From contig NZ_JBINNY010000001.1 in NCBI RefSeq assembly GCF_051297175.1, positions 3,596,001 to 3,660,000 of the forward strand: a DNA stretch of 64,000 nucleotides, in the 5' to 3' direction. The notes beneath the pieces are model-generated. The model was given only the letters and a program-made list of their open reading frames with translations, was not told the DNA's origin and made no database searches. The DNA comes from Dryocola sp051297175 (lineage in GTDB: Bacteria; Pseudomonadota; Gammaproteobacteria; Enterobacterales; Enterobacteriaceae). Within the stretch, counting starts at the first letter, position 1. Each line of letters opens with the position of its first letter. Positions 8,299 through 15,199 of this stretch are shown here, in pieces. Position numbers and translations under genes: made by a program.

Positions 8299-9804
8299 TT
8301 ACTTGCCGATCATCGTGGACATGGTCTGCGCGATAAACTGCGCCCTTGCGCCGAATATCACCTGTATCCCCGAGTCGCCGACAAATACCACGCCCCGCGC
8401 GCCGAGATTATTAAGGCCGTCTTTATCCACCTTCGCGCTCTTATCCACCTCAAGGCGCAGGCGGGTAATACATGACCCCACGGAGTTGATGTTTTCCGCG
8501 CCGCCCAACAGGCCGATGATATCCCCGGCAAGCTCGGTATCGGTTTTGTCGTTGGCGTTGGCCGTGACGTCCGCGCGGCCCGGCGTTTTCACGTCGAAGC
8601 GGCGAATCACGAAGCGGAAGGTGAAGTAGTAAATTAGCGCCATCGGCACGCCGACGATGACCGCCATCAGGAAGTTCGTCTGGTAGCCGTTAAACGACGG
8701 CAGGATGCCGAACGAGATGTAGTCGATCATACCGGCAGAGAACGATTTGGCGATATGCGCATGCAGCAGATACATACACATGTACGACAGCCCGGCCATG
8801 ATGGCGTTAAAGACGTAGAGAATCGGGGCCACGAAGATAAAGGTAAACTCAACCGGCTCGGTGATGCCCGTCAGGAAACAGGTCAGCGCCGCGGAGAATA
8901 AAATGCCGGAGGCGATTTTCTTATTTTTGGTGTTCGCTTCGTGATACATCGCCAGACACGCGGCGGGCAGCGCGAAGAGCATCAGCGGGAATTCACCCTG
9001 CATGAACTTACCGGCGTTGTGGTAGCTGTCGCTGCTGAAGGATTTCACACCCTCTTCCAGCATTTTGAACCAGATGGTCTGGTCGCCGTGGATCACCTGG
9101 CCCGCGCTGGTGGTGTATTCCCCAAACGAATACCAGAAGGACGGATACCAGATGTGGTGCAGGCCGAGCGGGATAAGCGCGCGTTCAACCAGGCCGAAAA
9201 TAAAGGTAGAAAGCGCCTGGTTATCGCCGTTAACAATCACCGACAGCGAATCAATACCCGACTGAATGTAGGACCAGACCCACGGCAGCGCCATGCCCAG
9301 CAGGAAGGAGAGGAACGCCGTCGCGATGGCGACAAAACGCTTACCGGAGAAGAAGCCGAGGAATTCCGGCAGCTGCATGGTGTGGAATTTGTTGTAGCAC
9401 CACGCCGCCAGAATCCCGGAAATCAGGCCGCCGAAAACGCCCATTTGCAGCGTCGGAATGCCGACGACCATGGCGTATTTCCCGCCCGCCGCCGCCATTT
9501 CCGGCGTGATGTGCAGCACGGTGCCGATGGTCACGTTAATGATAAACACCGAAACCGCCGCAGAGAGCGCGGCAATCCCCGACTCCGCCGCCAGACCCAC
9601 GGCAGAACCGATGGCGAACAGCATCGGCAGGTTGTCGAAAATCACCCCGCCCGCGTTCATCATCAGCGGTAAATGGAATTTATCGCCAAAGGCCAGTAAC
9701 AGACCCGCAGCGGGCAGCAGCGAGATTGGCAGCATTAAAGCGCGGCCTATCATCGACAGCTTAGATAACGATTTGGTAACACTCGATAAAATACTCATGG
9801 ACAA
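8299..9804 (-). CDS. PTS sugar transporter, EIICB, glucose/maltose/N-acetylglucosamine family
   Basis: A 501-residue PTS permease. The N-terminal EIIC domain (about 1-400) has many membrane helices and the family signatures GRALMLPISLLPAAGLLL, FGLVERALIPLGLHH and TGITEPVEFTF. The C-terminal EIIB domain carries the phosphorylated cysteine in NSVGSCITRLRLEV. No EIIA domain is attached, so phosphate should come from the cellular glucose EIIA. The sequence lies between PtsG and MalX by eye, so the substrate is an unspecified glucose-type sugar. Two palindromes upstream and a linked MalI-like repressor suggest substrate induction. Confidence 0.88.
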   Translation of the reverse strand: MSMSILSSVTKSLSKLSMIGRALMLPISLLPAAGLLLAFGDKFHLPLMMNAGGVIFDNLPMLFAIGSAVGLAAESGIAALSAAVSVFIINVTIGTVLHITPEMAAAGGKYAMVVGIPTLQMGVFGGLISGILAAWCYNKFHTMQLPEFLGFFSGKRFVAIATAFLSFLLGMALPWVWSYIQSGIDSLSVIVNGDNQALSTFIFGLVERALIPLGLHHIWYPSFWYSFGEYTTSAGQVIHGDQTIWFKMLEEGVKSFSSDSYHNAGKFMQGEFPLMLFALPAACLAMYHEANTKNKKIASGILFSAALTCFLTGITEPVEFTFIFVAPILYVFNAIMAGLSYMCMYLLHAHIAKSFSAGMIDYISFGILPSFNGYQTNFLMAVIVGVPMALIYYFTFRFVIRRFDVKTPGRADVTANANDKTDTELAGDIIGLLGGAENINSVGSCITRLRLEVDKSAKVDKDGLNNLGARGVVFVGDSGIQVIFGARAQFIAQTMSTMIGK

Positions 9805-9861
9805 TCCCCCGGTGTTGACGCTGCCATCGCGTTTAGTGAAATTACGCGTTTTTATGGTAAG

Positions 9862-9886
9862 TAGAACGTTCTACTAGAACGTTCTA
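9862..9886. promoter_or_regulatory. Tandem LacI-family operators upstream of the PTS gene
   Basis: Two perfect 12-base palindromes TAGAACGTTCTA occur at 9862-9873 and 9875-9886, one base apart, 58-82 bases before the EIICB start. The central ACGT with a CG axis is the hallmark of LacI/GalR operators. E. coli MalI sites as I recall them have the same AACGTT core. Centre spacing of 13 bases puts the two sites on nearly the same face only with bending, so cooperative or alternative binding is possible. Confidence 0.7.
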
Positions 9887-10098
9887 CTCATAGTGACGAA
9901 AGGTTATTTCCTCGGCAACTAAAATCTGAGTTGTAGCCATACTGTTATCGAATATTTGAAGTCGCGCAGGTTTTAACCTGGGATTAGTGGGGGGATTACT
10001 GCATAAACGAGCGGTAGCTGTAGAGCGGATAAGCGCATGCGCCAGCGTGCAACTGCGGTGGGCGGCGGCGCTACGCTACAAGAGCCAAATCGCAGGCA

Positions 10099-10123
10099 AC
10101 AAAAAACCGCCCGGAAGGCGGTT
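10099..10123 (-). terminator. Rho-independent terminator after ybcI
   Basis: On the minus strand AACCGCC and GGCGGTT form a seven-base-pair stem with a short loop, directly followed by TTTTTTG. It sits 25 bases after the ybcI stop. Confidence 0.8.
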
Positions 10124-10147
10124 CTTAGGCCGAAAACGCGATAAAAC

Positions 10148-10675
10148 CTAACGCAGGTTCTTGCGCATCACGTACAGCAAAAATGCCAGTATCGCGCCGG
10201 GGAGCCAGACCCACATCAATTCCGACAGGATAACCGCCTGCCCGCGCGGCTGGAGATAGCTTGATAGCGCGAAAGGCGCCACGCGAATTACCTGCCAGGG
10301 CGCGAAAAATCGTTCATCCGACCACGGCCAGAGCCAGCCGACGCCCTTGCCGCCGGTGGTAACCGAATCCAGCAGGCTGTGGGACAGCAGCGACACGGTA
10401 AGGAACAGCCAGACGCGGATAACGCCCGCCCGGAACCAGCGATAGCCGAACAAGCACAGCAGCGGCACCACAAACGCAAACAGCAGCGAATGGGTAAATC
10501 CACGGTGCCCGAAGGCGTTACCGTAGGCCACGCCGAATTTAAACGCCAGCACGTCCACATCCGGCAGCATAGCCAGCACGATACCGCCGAGCAGCAAACG
10601 AGGGGGGATAATTTTTTTGCCGAGACCTAAGCCCAAACAGAGCGGAACGGCGGCGTGGGTGATGATAGTGGGCAT
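10148..10675 (-). CDS. ybcI: Inner-membrane protein YbcI, DUF457 metal-dependent hydrolase-like
   Basis: A 175-residue polytopic protein with the DUF457/YdjM-type metal-ligand residues: THAAVPL near the start, LPDVDVL at about residue 40, HRGFTHS at about 58 and SHSLLDSVTTGG at about 100. About five hydrophobic helices are present. The family is annotated as membrane-bound metal-dependent hydrolase, but the substrate is unknown. It is the last gene of folD-ybcJ-ybcI as in E. coli and is followed by a clear terminator. Confidence 0.9.
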   Translation of the reverse strand: MPTIITHAAVPLCLGLGLGKKIIPPRLLLGGIVLAMLPDVDVLAFKFGVAYGNAFGHRGFTHSLLFAFVVPLLCLFGYRWFRAGVIRVWLFLTVSLLSHSLLDSVTTGGKGVGWLWPWSDERFFAPWQVIRVAPFALSSYLQPRGQAVILSELMWVWLPGAILAFLLYVMRKNLR

Positions 10676-10735
10676 GATGTGATTCTCGATCCATTCCCCT
10701 CTCCCGAGGGAGAGGGTTAGGGTGAGGGAAAGGAA

Positions 10736-10948
10736 TTACGCCTGAACGGTGATGCTCAGGCTTTCAAAGCTCACCGTCTGGCCCGCAACGATTTTGCAGC
10801 GCTTGCGGGTTTCAACTTCGCCATCCACCTTCACCAGGCCTTCGGCAATCACCGCTTTCGCCTGCGCGCCGCTTTCACACCAGCCTTCCAGCTTAAGCAG
10901 ATCGCACAGTTCAACGTGGGGGTGTTTTCCTAATGAGAAGGTCGCCAT
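10736..10948 (-). CDS. ybcJ: S4-domain RNA-binding protein YbcJ
   Basis: A 70-residue protein that matches E. coli YbcJ along its length. The S4 fold is visible as VELCDLLKLEGWCESGAQAK, then EGLVKVDGEVETRKRCKI. S4 domains bind structured RNA and YbcJ is thought to act on ribosome-related RNA. I used ATG 10948 (MATFSLGKH), which agrees with the family, rather than an in-frame ATG seven codons upstream. It starts two bases after the folD stop. Confidence 0.92.
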   Translation of the reverse strand: MATFSLGKHPHVELCDLLKLEGWCESGAQAKAVIAEGLVKVDGEVETRKRCKIVAGQTVSFESLSITVQA

Positions 10949-10949
10949 T

Positions 10950-11816
10950 TTACTCTCCATCGACATCATGATATTCCTCGCAGGCCTGCAAGGTATTCTG
11001 GATAAGAGTGGCGACGGTCATTGGGCCAACGCCACCCGGAACCGGCGTAATATACGAGGCTTTGACCGCAGCTTCATCATAATTTACGTCGCCGACCACT
11101 TTCCCGTTCTCAAGGCGGTTGATACCGACATCCACCACAATCGCGCCTTCTTTGATCCACTCGCCCGGAATAAAGCCCGGCTTGCCGACCGCGACAATCA
11201 CTAAATCGGCGTTTTCGACATGGTGACGCAGGTTTTTCGTGAAACGGTGCGTAACGGTTGTGGTGCAGCCTGCCAGCAGCAGCTCCATGCTCATCGGGCG
11301 ACCAACGATGTTGGATGCGCCAATCACCACGGCGTTCAGGCCATAGGTATCGATGTTGTAACGCTCAAGCAGCGTCACGATACCGCGCGGCGTGCAGGGA
11401 CGCAGACGCGGCGAACGCTGGCACAGGCGGCCCACGTTATACGGATGGAAACCGTCAACGTCTTTATCCGGGTCGATGCGCTCGAGCACCTTCACGTTAT
11501 CGATACCGGCAGGCAGCGGAAGCTGCACCAGGATGCCGTCGATCGCGCTGTCTGCGTTGAGCGTATCGATAAGCTCAAGCAGCTCGGCTTCAGAGGTGGT
11601 ATCGGGCAAATCATAGGAGCGGGAAATGAACCCCACCTCTTCGCAGGCTTTACGCTTGCTGCCGACATAAATTTGCGATGCAGGGTTCTCGCCAACCAGC
11701 ACAACGGCCAAACCAGGGGCACGTTTTCCAGCGGCAATTCGGGCACGAACTTTTTCAGCAACTTCAAGCCGTACCTGCTGCGCAATCGTTTTACCGTCAA
11801 TAATCTTTGCTGCCAT
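10950..11816 (-). CDS. folD: Bifunctional methylenetetrahydrofolate dehydrogenase/cyclohydrolase FolD
   Basis: A 288-residue cytosolic enzyme, the E. coli length. It interconverts 5,10-methylene-, 5,10-methenyl- and 10-formyl-tetrahydrofolate with NADP. Signatures are YVGSKRKACEEVGF with the catalytic lysine, GILVQLPLPAGI, DKDVDGFHPYNVG, the nucleotide site GASNIVGRPM and the closing PVPGGVGPMTVA. It heads the folD-ybcJ-ybcI operon and is divergent from the tRNA gene that follows at higher coordinates. Confidence 0.97.
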   Translation of the reverse strand: MAAKIIDGKTIAQQVRLEVAEKVRARIAAGKRAPGLAVVLVGENPASQIYVGSKRKACEEVGFISRSYDLPDTTSEAELLELIDTLNADSAIDGILVQLPLPAGIDNVKVLERIDPDKDVDGFHPYNVGRLCQRSPRLRPCTPRGIVTLLERYNIDTYGLNAVVIGASNIVGRPMSMELLLAGCTTTVTHRFTKNLRHHVENADLVIVAVGKPGFIPGEWIKEGAIVVDVGINRLENGKVVGDVNYDEAAVKASYITPVPGGVGPMTVATLIQNTLQACEEYHDVDGE

Positions 11817-12002
11817 CAGTCAGATAATTCCGTCTGTAATCAAAAAGGAGGGGATTGTTGCTATTTTGTCAGAAGCCAGGCGCGCTGTCAGGCTTTGTTG
11901 GGGTTTTATGCTCAAATGTCCGGCAGGTGATTGAAAAGCCATTGACTCAAAAGGCGCTGACCGTATAATCCGAGTCCGCAACGCTCCCGCAAGGGACTCA
12001 GT

Positions 12003-12079
12003 GCGCCCTTAGCTCAGTTGGATAGAGCAACGGCCTTCTAAGCCGTAGGTCACAGGTTCGAGCCCTGTAGGGCGTACCA
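12003..12079 (+). tRNA. argU: tRNA-Arg(TCT), argU type
   Basis: A 77-base cloverleaf with encoded CCA. The acceptor arms are GCGCCCT and AGGGCGT, the D-loop is AGCTCAGTTGGATAGAGC, the anticodon loop CTTCTAA gives anticodon TCT, and the T-arm is CAGGTTCGAGCCCTG. Its place beside folD matches argU of E. coli, a well-known prophage integration site. An integrase remnant lies within 110 bases downstream. I could not find a second copy of the tRNA 3' end by eye. Confidence 0.95.
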
Positions 12080-12180
12080 TTTACATCAATGTGTTACGAT
12101 GCTTTTCTTCCCGCCTGACTGTCTCCCTGTGTCGTTTTTGTATCGTTAAAAAAATCATGGGTTTTTCTTGCGTGTTTTCT

Positions 12181-12540
12181 TTAATGGTTCGGCGCTAAAT
12201 GCGCATAACGCTTCACCAGTTCTATTGATTTCCAGCCGCCCATTTCTTGCTGCATATACAGCGGAAGACCAGCCTGTACAAGCTAACTGGCCCACATATT
12301 CCGCAAATCATGAAACCGAAAATTCTTTATTCCGGCCCGCTTCAGGCTGCTATTCCAAGCCTTATAATTATCGACGCGCAGCGGCCTTGTTTCGGTCAGA
12401 ATCTGTCTACTGCTTAGTCTCTTTTCTTTGCTGTGAACAAACACCAGCGCCGAATGCCTGCCGATTTGCTTACGCAGCACACGGCAAGCTGTGTCGTTCA
12501 GCGCCACACCCAACGAGCTACCTGATTTATCCTGGACCGG
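12181..12540 (-). pseudogene. Tyrosine-recombinase (prophage integrase) C-terminal remnant
   Basis: The minus strand reads an integrase core: KSGSSLGVALNDTACRVLRK, then FHDLRNMWAS, then MGGWKSIELVKRYAHLAP. The last contains the catalytic tyrosine. The frame is interrupted by TAG where WASW is expected (Trp to stop), and it ends early at TAA 12181 just after LAPNH. The N-terminal half is absent and is replaced in frame by cdiA-derived sequence. It cannot encode a working recombinase. Its position next to argU shows that an element integrated here. Confidence 0.8.
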
Positions 12541-12639
12541 GAACAGATGACTTGCGATTACTCGCCTCGCCAGTTCGCCACCACCGGCACCTAACCTAAC
12601 GGCTGCAATCGGACTGATGCTGGCGTCGTTGGCATAATG
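12541..12639 (-). pseudogene. Short cdiA pre-toxin remnant fused to the integrase remnant
   Basis: Reading in frame with the integrase piece, the minus strand gives NDASISPI followed by GAGGGELARRVIASHLFP. Both match separate parts of the intact CdiA here (NDGSISPIFNKEKEQ and GAGGGELAARYIAGQLFP), which lie about 150 residues apart there. A deletion therefore joined two cdiA segments, and a second junction joined them to the integrase. Confidence 0.65.
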
Positions 12640-12707
12640 AGCATGCCAACGATTACTTCACAAGATAAACAAATAAAAAACTCAACAGTTCATCACTTCA
12701 ATAAATT

Positions 12708-13139
12708 TTAGATCACCCCTCTTTTTTTTGCCTCGTTCAATATAAGCTCAGGAACGTTTTCCACATCAGATATCTTCCTATTATTAACAATAATCTGGCT
12801 TGCCCCCTTGTAACCTGGCTGCCTGATATCGTGATGTCGCCGCTTTGCGCGGCGTTATTCTTGCCGGTCGCCGTTATCGACAGGTTTTGTCCGGCCGTCA
12901 GCGTGCTGCCCTGCGACTGGCGGCTGTCGGTGCGCGTTTCACTCTTCGACGACTGGCTGCCATAGGACGCGGTGATGCCGATGGTGTTGGTGGCACCTTT
13001 TGCAGCCTTAGGATCGTCTGCGCCACGGTTCGTGGCGGCGTTTGACGCATTCGCCGCCTCGGTCAGGGCGTTGTCGTGCACATAGGCCTGCGCGGCCTGA
13101 ACCCCGGACAGCGCAGCCTTGGTGTTCTGCAGCGCGCTG
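12708..13139 (-). pseudogene. Displaced cdiA fragment with the tail of a different toxin C-terminus
   Basis: From 13139 down to about 12820 the minus strand is a near-identical copy of the FHA-2 repeat region of cdiA at about 17410-17715 (ALQNTKAALSGVQAAQAY, ASYGSQSSKSETRTDS, SGDITISGSQ). It then changes abruptly to unrelated sequence. In another frame this reads GYKGASQIIVNNRKISDVE, ends KKRGVI and stops with TAA at 12708-12710. The second part looks like the end of a discarded CdiA toxin domain. No complete frame links the two. Confidence 0.7.
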
Positions 13140-13379
13140 GCCGGGTTTATACCGGGTATGCCGATCCGGATCAGAGTGATGCCCGACTGTACTGTTATCA
13201 CCGCCCAGAACACCCGAGAACTATAGGGCTGCGTCGAAGTCTTAAGCTTCGTCCACGTCAATAAAAAGAAGATGAACCAGTGGCTCAAGAATCTTCCGGG
13301 GGCGCTCAACGATACCGGCGATATTCCGACGATCAGACGTGATCGCTACTACTGCTTGATCCGCAGCGAAGACGACTAA
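13140..13379 (+). pseudogene. SymE-like toxin remnant (first copy)
   Basis: Exactly at the end of the cdiA fragment the opposite strand opens an 80-codon frame: AGFIPGMPIRIRVMPDCTVI, TAQNTREL, an in-frame TAG where Trp is likely, then GCVEVLSF, KKMNQWLKNLPGALNDTGDI and a TAA at 13377. The AGF-G-P-RVMPDC-VI pattern resembles the SymE (SpoVT/AbrB-like fold) toxin family of type I toxin-antitoxin loci, often found beside CDI and Rhs genes. It lacks its N-terminus and start. A hairpin (13389-13410) related to the terminator of the second copy follows. Confidence 0.55.
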
Positions 13380-13417
13380 AAAGTAAAAATCCCGGCTCGA
13401 GGGCCAGGATCTGCGCT

Positions 13418-13681
13418 TTACACAGGATCCGATGGAGAAGATTTTCGGGCTTTAAGCTCATCTATTTTTGCGAACAACCATGCTCCAAAAGCTGATGCCG
13501 TTCCTGCAATAATACTGGCAACTAAAACATGCTCCACATCTGACTGCCTAATACTGATTTCATGGTGAATTATAAATTTCACAGCTATCAGAGCTAGAGA
13601 GAAAAATATTAAACAGCAAAAGACCATATATGTAATGCTTAGAAGAAGTAAGCCTACAGTAAGTTTATTTTTTCTTTTCAT
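13418..13681 (-). CDS. Putative CDI immunity protein of the displaced module, two-helix membrane protein
   Basis: An 87-residue protein with two membrane helices: LLLLSITYMVFCCLIFFSLA after a short basic N-terminus, and VASIIAGTASAFGAWLF near residue 60. The C-terminus is polar. Its ATG lies inside the last codons of the upstream toxin frame (17-base overlap), the coupling expected of a cdiA-CT/cdiI pair. No family is recognised. A membrane-bound immunity protein suggests the cognate toxin acts on the inner membrane. It may still protect against siblings although its toxin gene is broken. Confidence 0.65.
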   Translation of the reverse strand: MKRKNKLTVGLLLLSITYMVFCCLIFFSLALIAVKFIIHHEISIRQSDVEHVLVASIIAGTASAFGAWLFAKIDELKARKSSPSDPV

Positions 13682-14698
13682 TTACTTCTTCCTTAACTGT
13701 ATTACTAATAAATTCCCCACCAACAGAACCGATCACTTCACCAACGAAACCTGTGTATTGCCCCACTACAGGGTCAAATATAGGCGGTGCAATAAGGTCA
13801 ACTGTTGTACCAAACACCCATCCAGCCCCAGTACCAGTACCAGTACCAGTCAGGGCCCCGTTATCTGGGCCATCAGTAAATAATGTTCCTCCTAGTGCGA
13901 TTCCTGCGTTCGACCATACACTGCGTCTCGGTGCTAGGGCACCCGTAATTCCGGAAGATATGCTTTCCTTATAATCCCAGGACTTGTTTTCATTCCCCGG
14001 TTGGCTCAGGTCGAACCACTGATAAGTACCATTGGCTATTTCCGCAAGAACTGCACCACCCACAACTTTACCCACCGATGCCGCTGGCCCTAAATAAGCG
14101 GCTCCCGCTATCAACATACCGTCTTTGTACCCATTAACGATAACTTTCGTAACATTGGCCCCCTCCGGTAAATCACCTTTCGCCTGCTTATCCAGCCCGG
14201 CCTGAGTCTGCTCTGGTGTCAGATTATTATCCATGGCGTACTGATTCCAGGAGGCCGCCGCTTGTCCGTAGTCCATCATCCCCGATGTCAGGCTAAGCGC
14301 ATTATTCTCAACCGCATTCTTACCCGCCTGCGCTGCCGTCACGGCGCCTGCAGTATCGCCTGTCGCCATGCCGCCCGCAAGCCCGGCGGCCAGCTCGCTC
14401 AGCGCGCTTACCTGCTGTTTCTCACTCTCGCTCAGCTGCTCCACCTTCCTGCCCGGGAACAGCTGGCCGGCAATGTAACGGGCCGCCAGCTCGCCCCACC
14501 GGCACCAAGCCCCCCGGCTACCGCCGACTGGTTGTTCAGCTGCGCGGTCACCGCCCCCAGCACCGCGTGCGCCATAGCGTTCGCCGCGACGTTCACCTCT
14601 CCGTCGGTGGTGGTCAGGTTCCTGATTTCCGTCGCCAGATACGGTGACGCCCCGCTCGCCAGCGCACCGGCCAGGTTATTCCCCGCCAGCGCAGTCAG
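13665..14698 (-). pseudogene. Displaced (orphan) cdiA-CT module, frameshifted
   Basis: From 14698 to about 14290 this repeats the pre-toxin region of the intact cdiA (ALTALAGNN to VENN). Near 14495 it has four C where the intact copy has five (TCGCCCCACC against TCGCCCCCACC), which breaks the frame. After VENN at about 14305 the sequence differs fully from the intact gene and codes a Gly/Ala-rich hydrophobic domain, ending EEVNEKKK at 13665. The surviving open part starts at ATG 14444 (259 codons). It contains a GTGTGTGTG peptide tract from hexanucleotide repeats. It has no export or receptor-binding region, so it is a silent cassette unless recombined into cdiA. Confidence 0.75.
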
Positions 14699-14890
14699 CT
14701 GAAGGTTCGGGTGATGCCCGGTTGCCTGGTGCTGACCGCCGAAGAGCCGTTACCCTTACCTCCGCCCGAACCTGAGACAATGCAGACGCTGAGGAAGGTC
14801 TGTAAACTTTCAGGCCGAAAGCAACAGCAGATCCTTGAGTTTATCGAAGTGATCACGACGAAGCGGCCACCTGCCGGGAAGTGGGTTTAA
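14699..14890 (+). pseudogene. SymE-like toxin remnant (second copy)
   Basis: At the precise end of the cdiA homology the plus strand reads LKVRVMPGCLVLTAEEP, then LRKVCKLSGRKQQQILEFIE, and stops at TAA 14888-14890. RVMPGCLVLT is the conserved end of the SymE fold, and the tail resembles longer SymE-family proteins. The N-terminal half and start codon are missing. The same strand, junction position and following terminator as the first copy show that both came from equivalent cassettes. Confidence 0.6.
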
Positions 14891-14912
14891 TGGCTGAGTG
14901 ACAAGTAAGAGG

Positions 14913-14938
14913 ATCCCGGCTCGATGGCCGGGATTTTT
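14913..14938 (+). terminator. Rho-independent terminator after the second symE-like remnant
   Basis: ATCCCGGC and GCCGGGAT form an eight-base-pair stem with loop TCGATG, followed by TTTTTG. A decayed sister copy is seen at 13389-13410 behind the first remnant. Confidence 0.75.
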
Positions 14939-14941
14939 GTG

Positions 14942-15199
14942 CTATCTGTTTCGACTTTGTCTGTAACGCTGGTAATAAATCCACCAACAACCAGAACCAG
15001 CAAGGACACCACAGAACAAGCCTGCTTTTATTGATTTCATAAAATCAATATTTGAAAAACTAAACTTTCCGCCGTAATACAATGAATAAAAGAACTCAGT
15101 TCCAATTTGAACGAGCATAAACCATAGCGTAAATATAAGCATTAGAGCTAAGTTGAGATATAAAAAAGTAAATAGCCACTTAACTTTATTCATCCTCAT
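14942..15199 (-). CDS. cdiI: Putative CdiI immunity protein, two-helix membrane protein
   Basis: An 85-residue protein whose ATG overlaps the cdiA stop (ATGA at 15196-15199), with GAGG nine bases upstream. It has a long N-terminal membrane helix (LFTFLYLNLALMLIFTLWFM) and a second one (AGLFCGVLAGSGCWWIYY), with a basic tail RYRQSRNR. It has the layout of the other immunity candidate at 13418-13681 but little obvious sequence likeness. The place directly after cdiA is diagnostic for cdiI. Membrane immunity proteins are known for ionophore-type CDI toxins. Confidence 0.75.
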   Translation of the reverse strand: MRMNKVKWLFTFLYLNLALMLIFTLWFMLVQIGTEFFYSLYYGGKFSFSNIDFMKSIKAGLFCGVLAGSGCWWIYYQRYRQSRNR

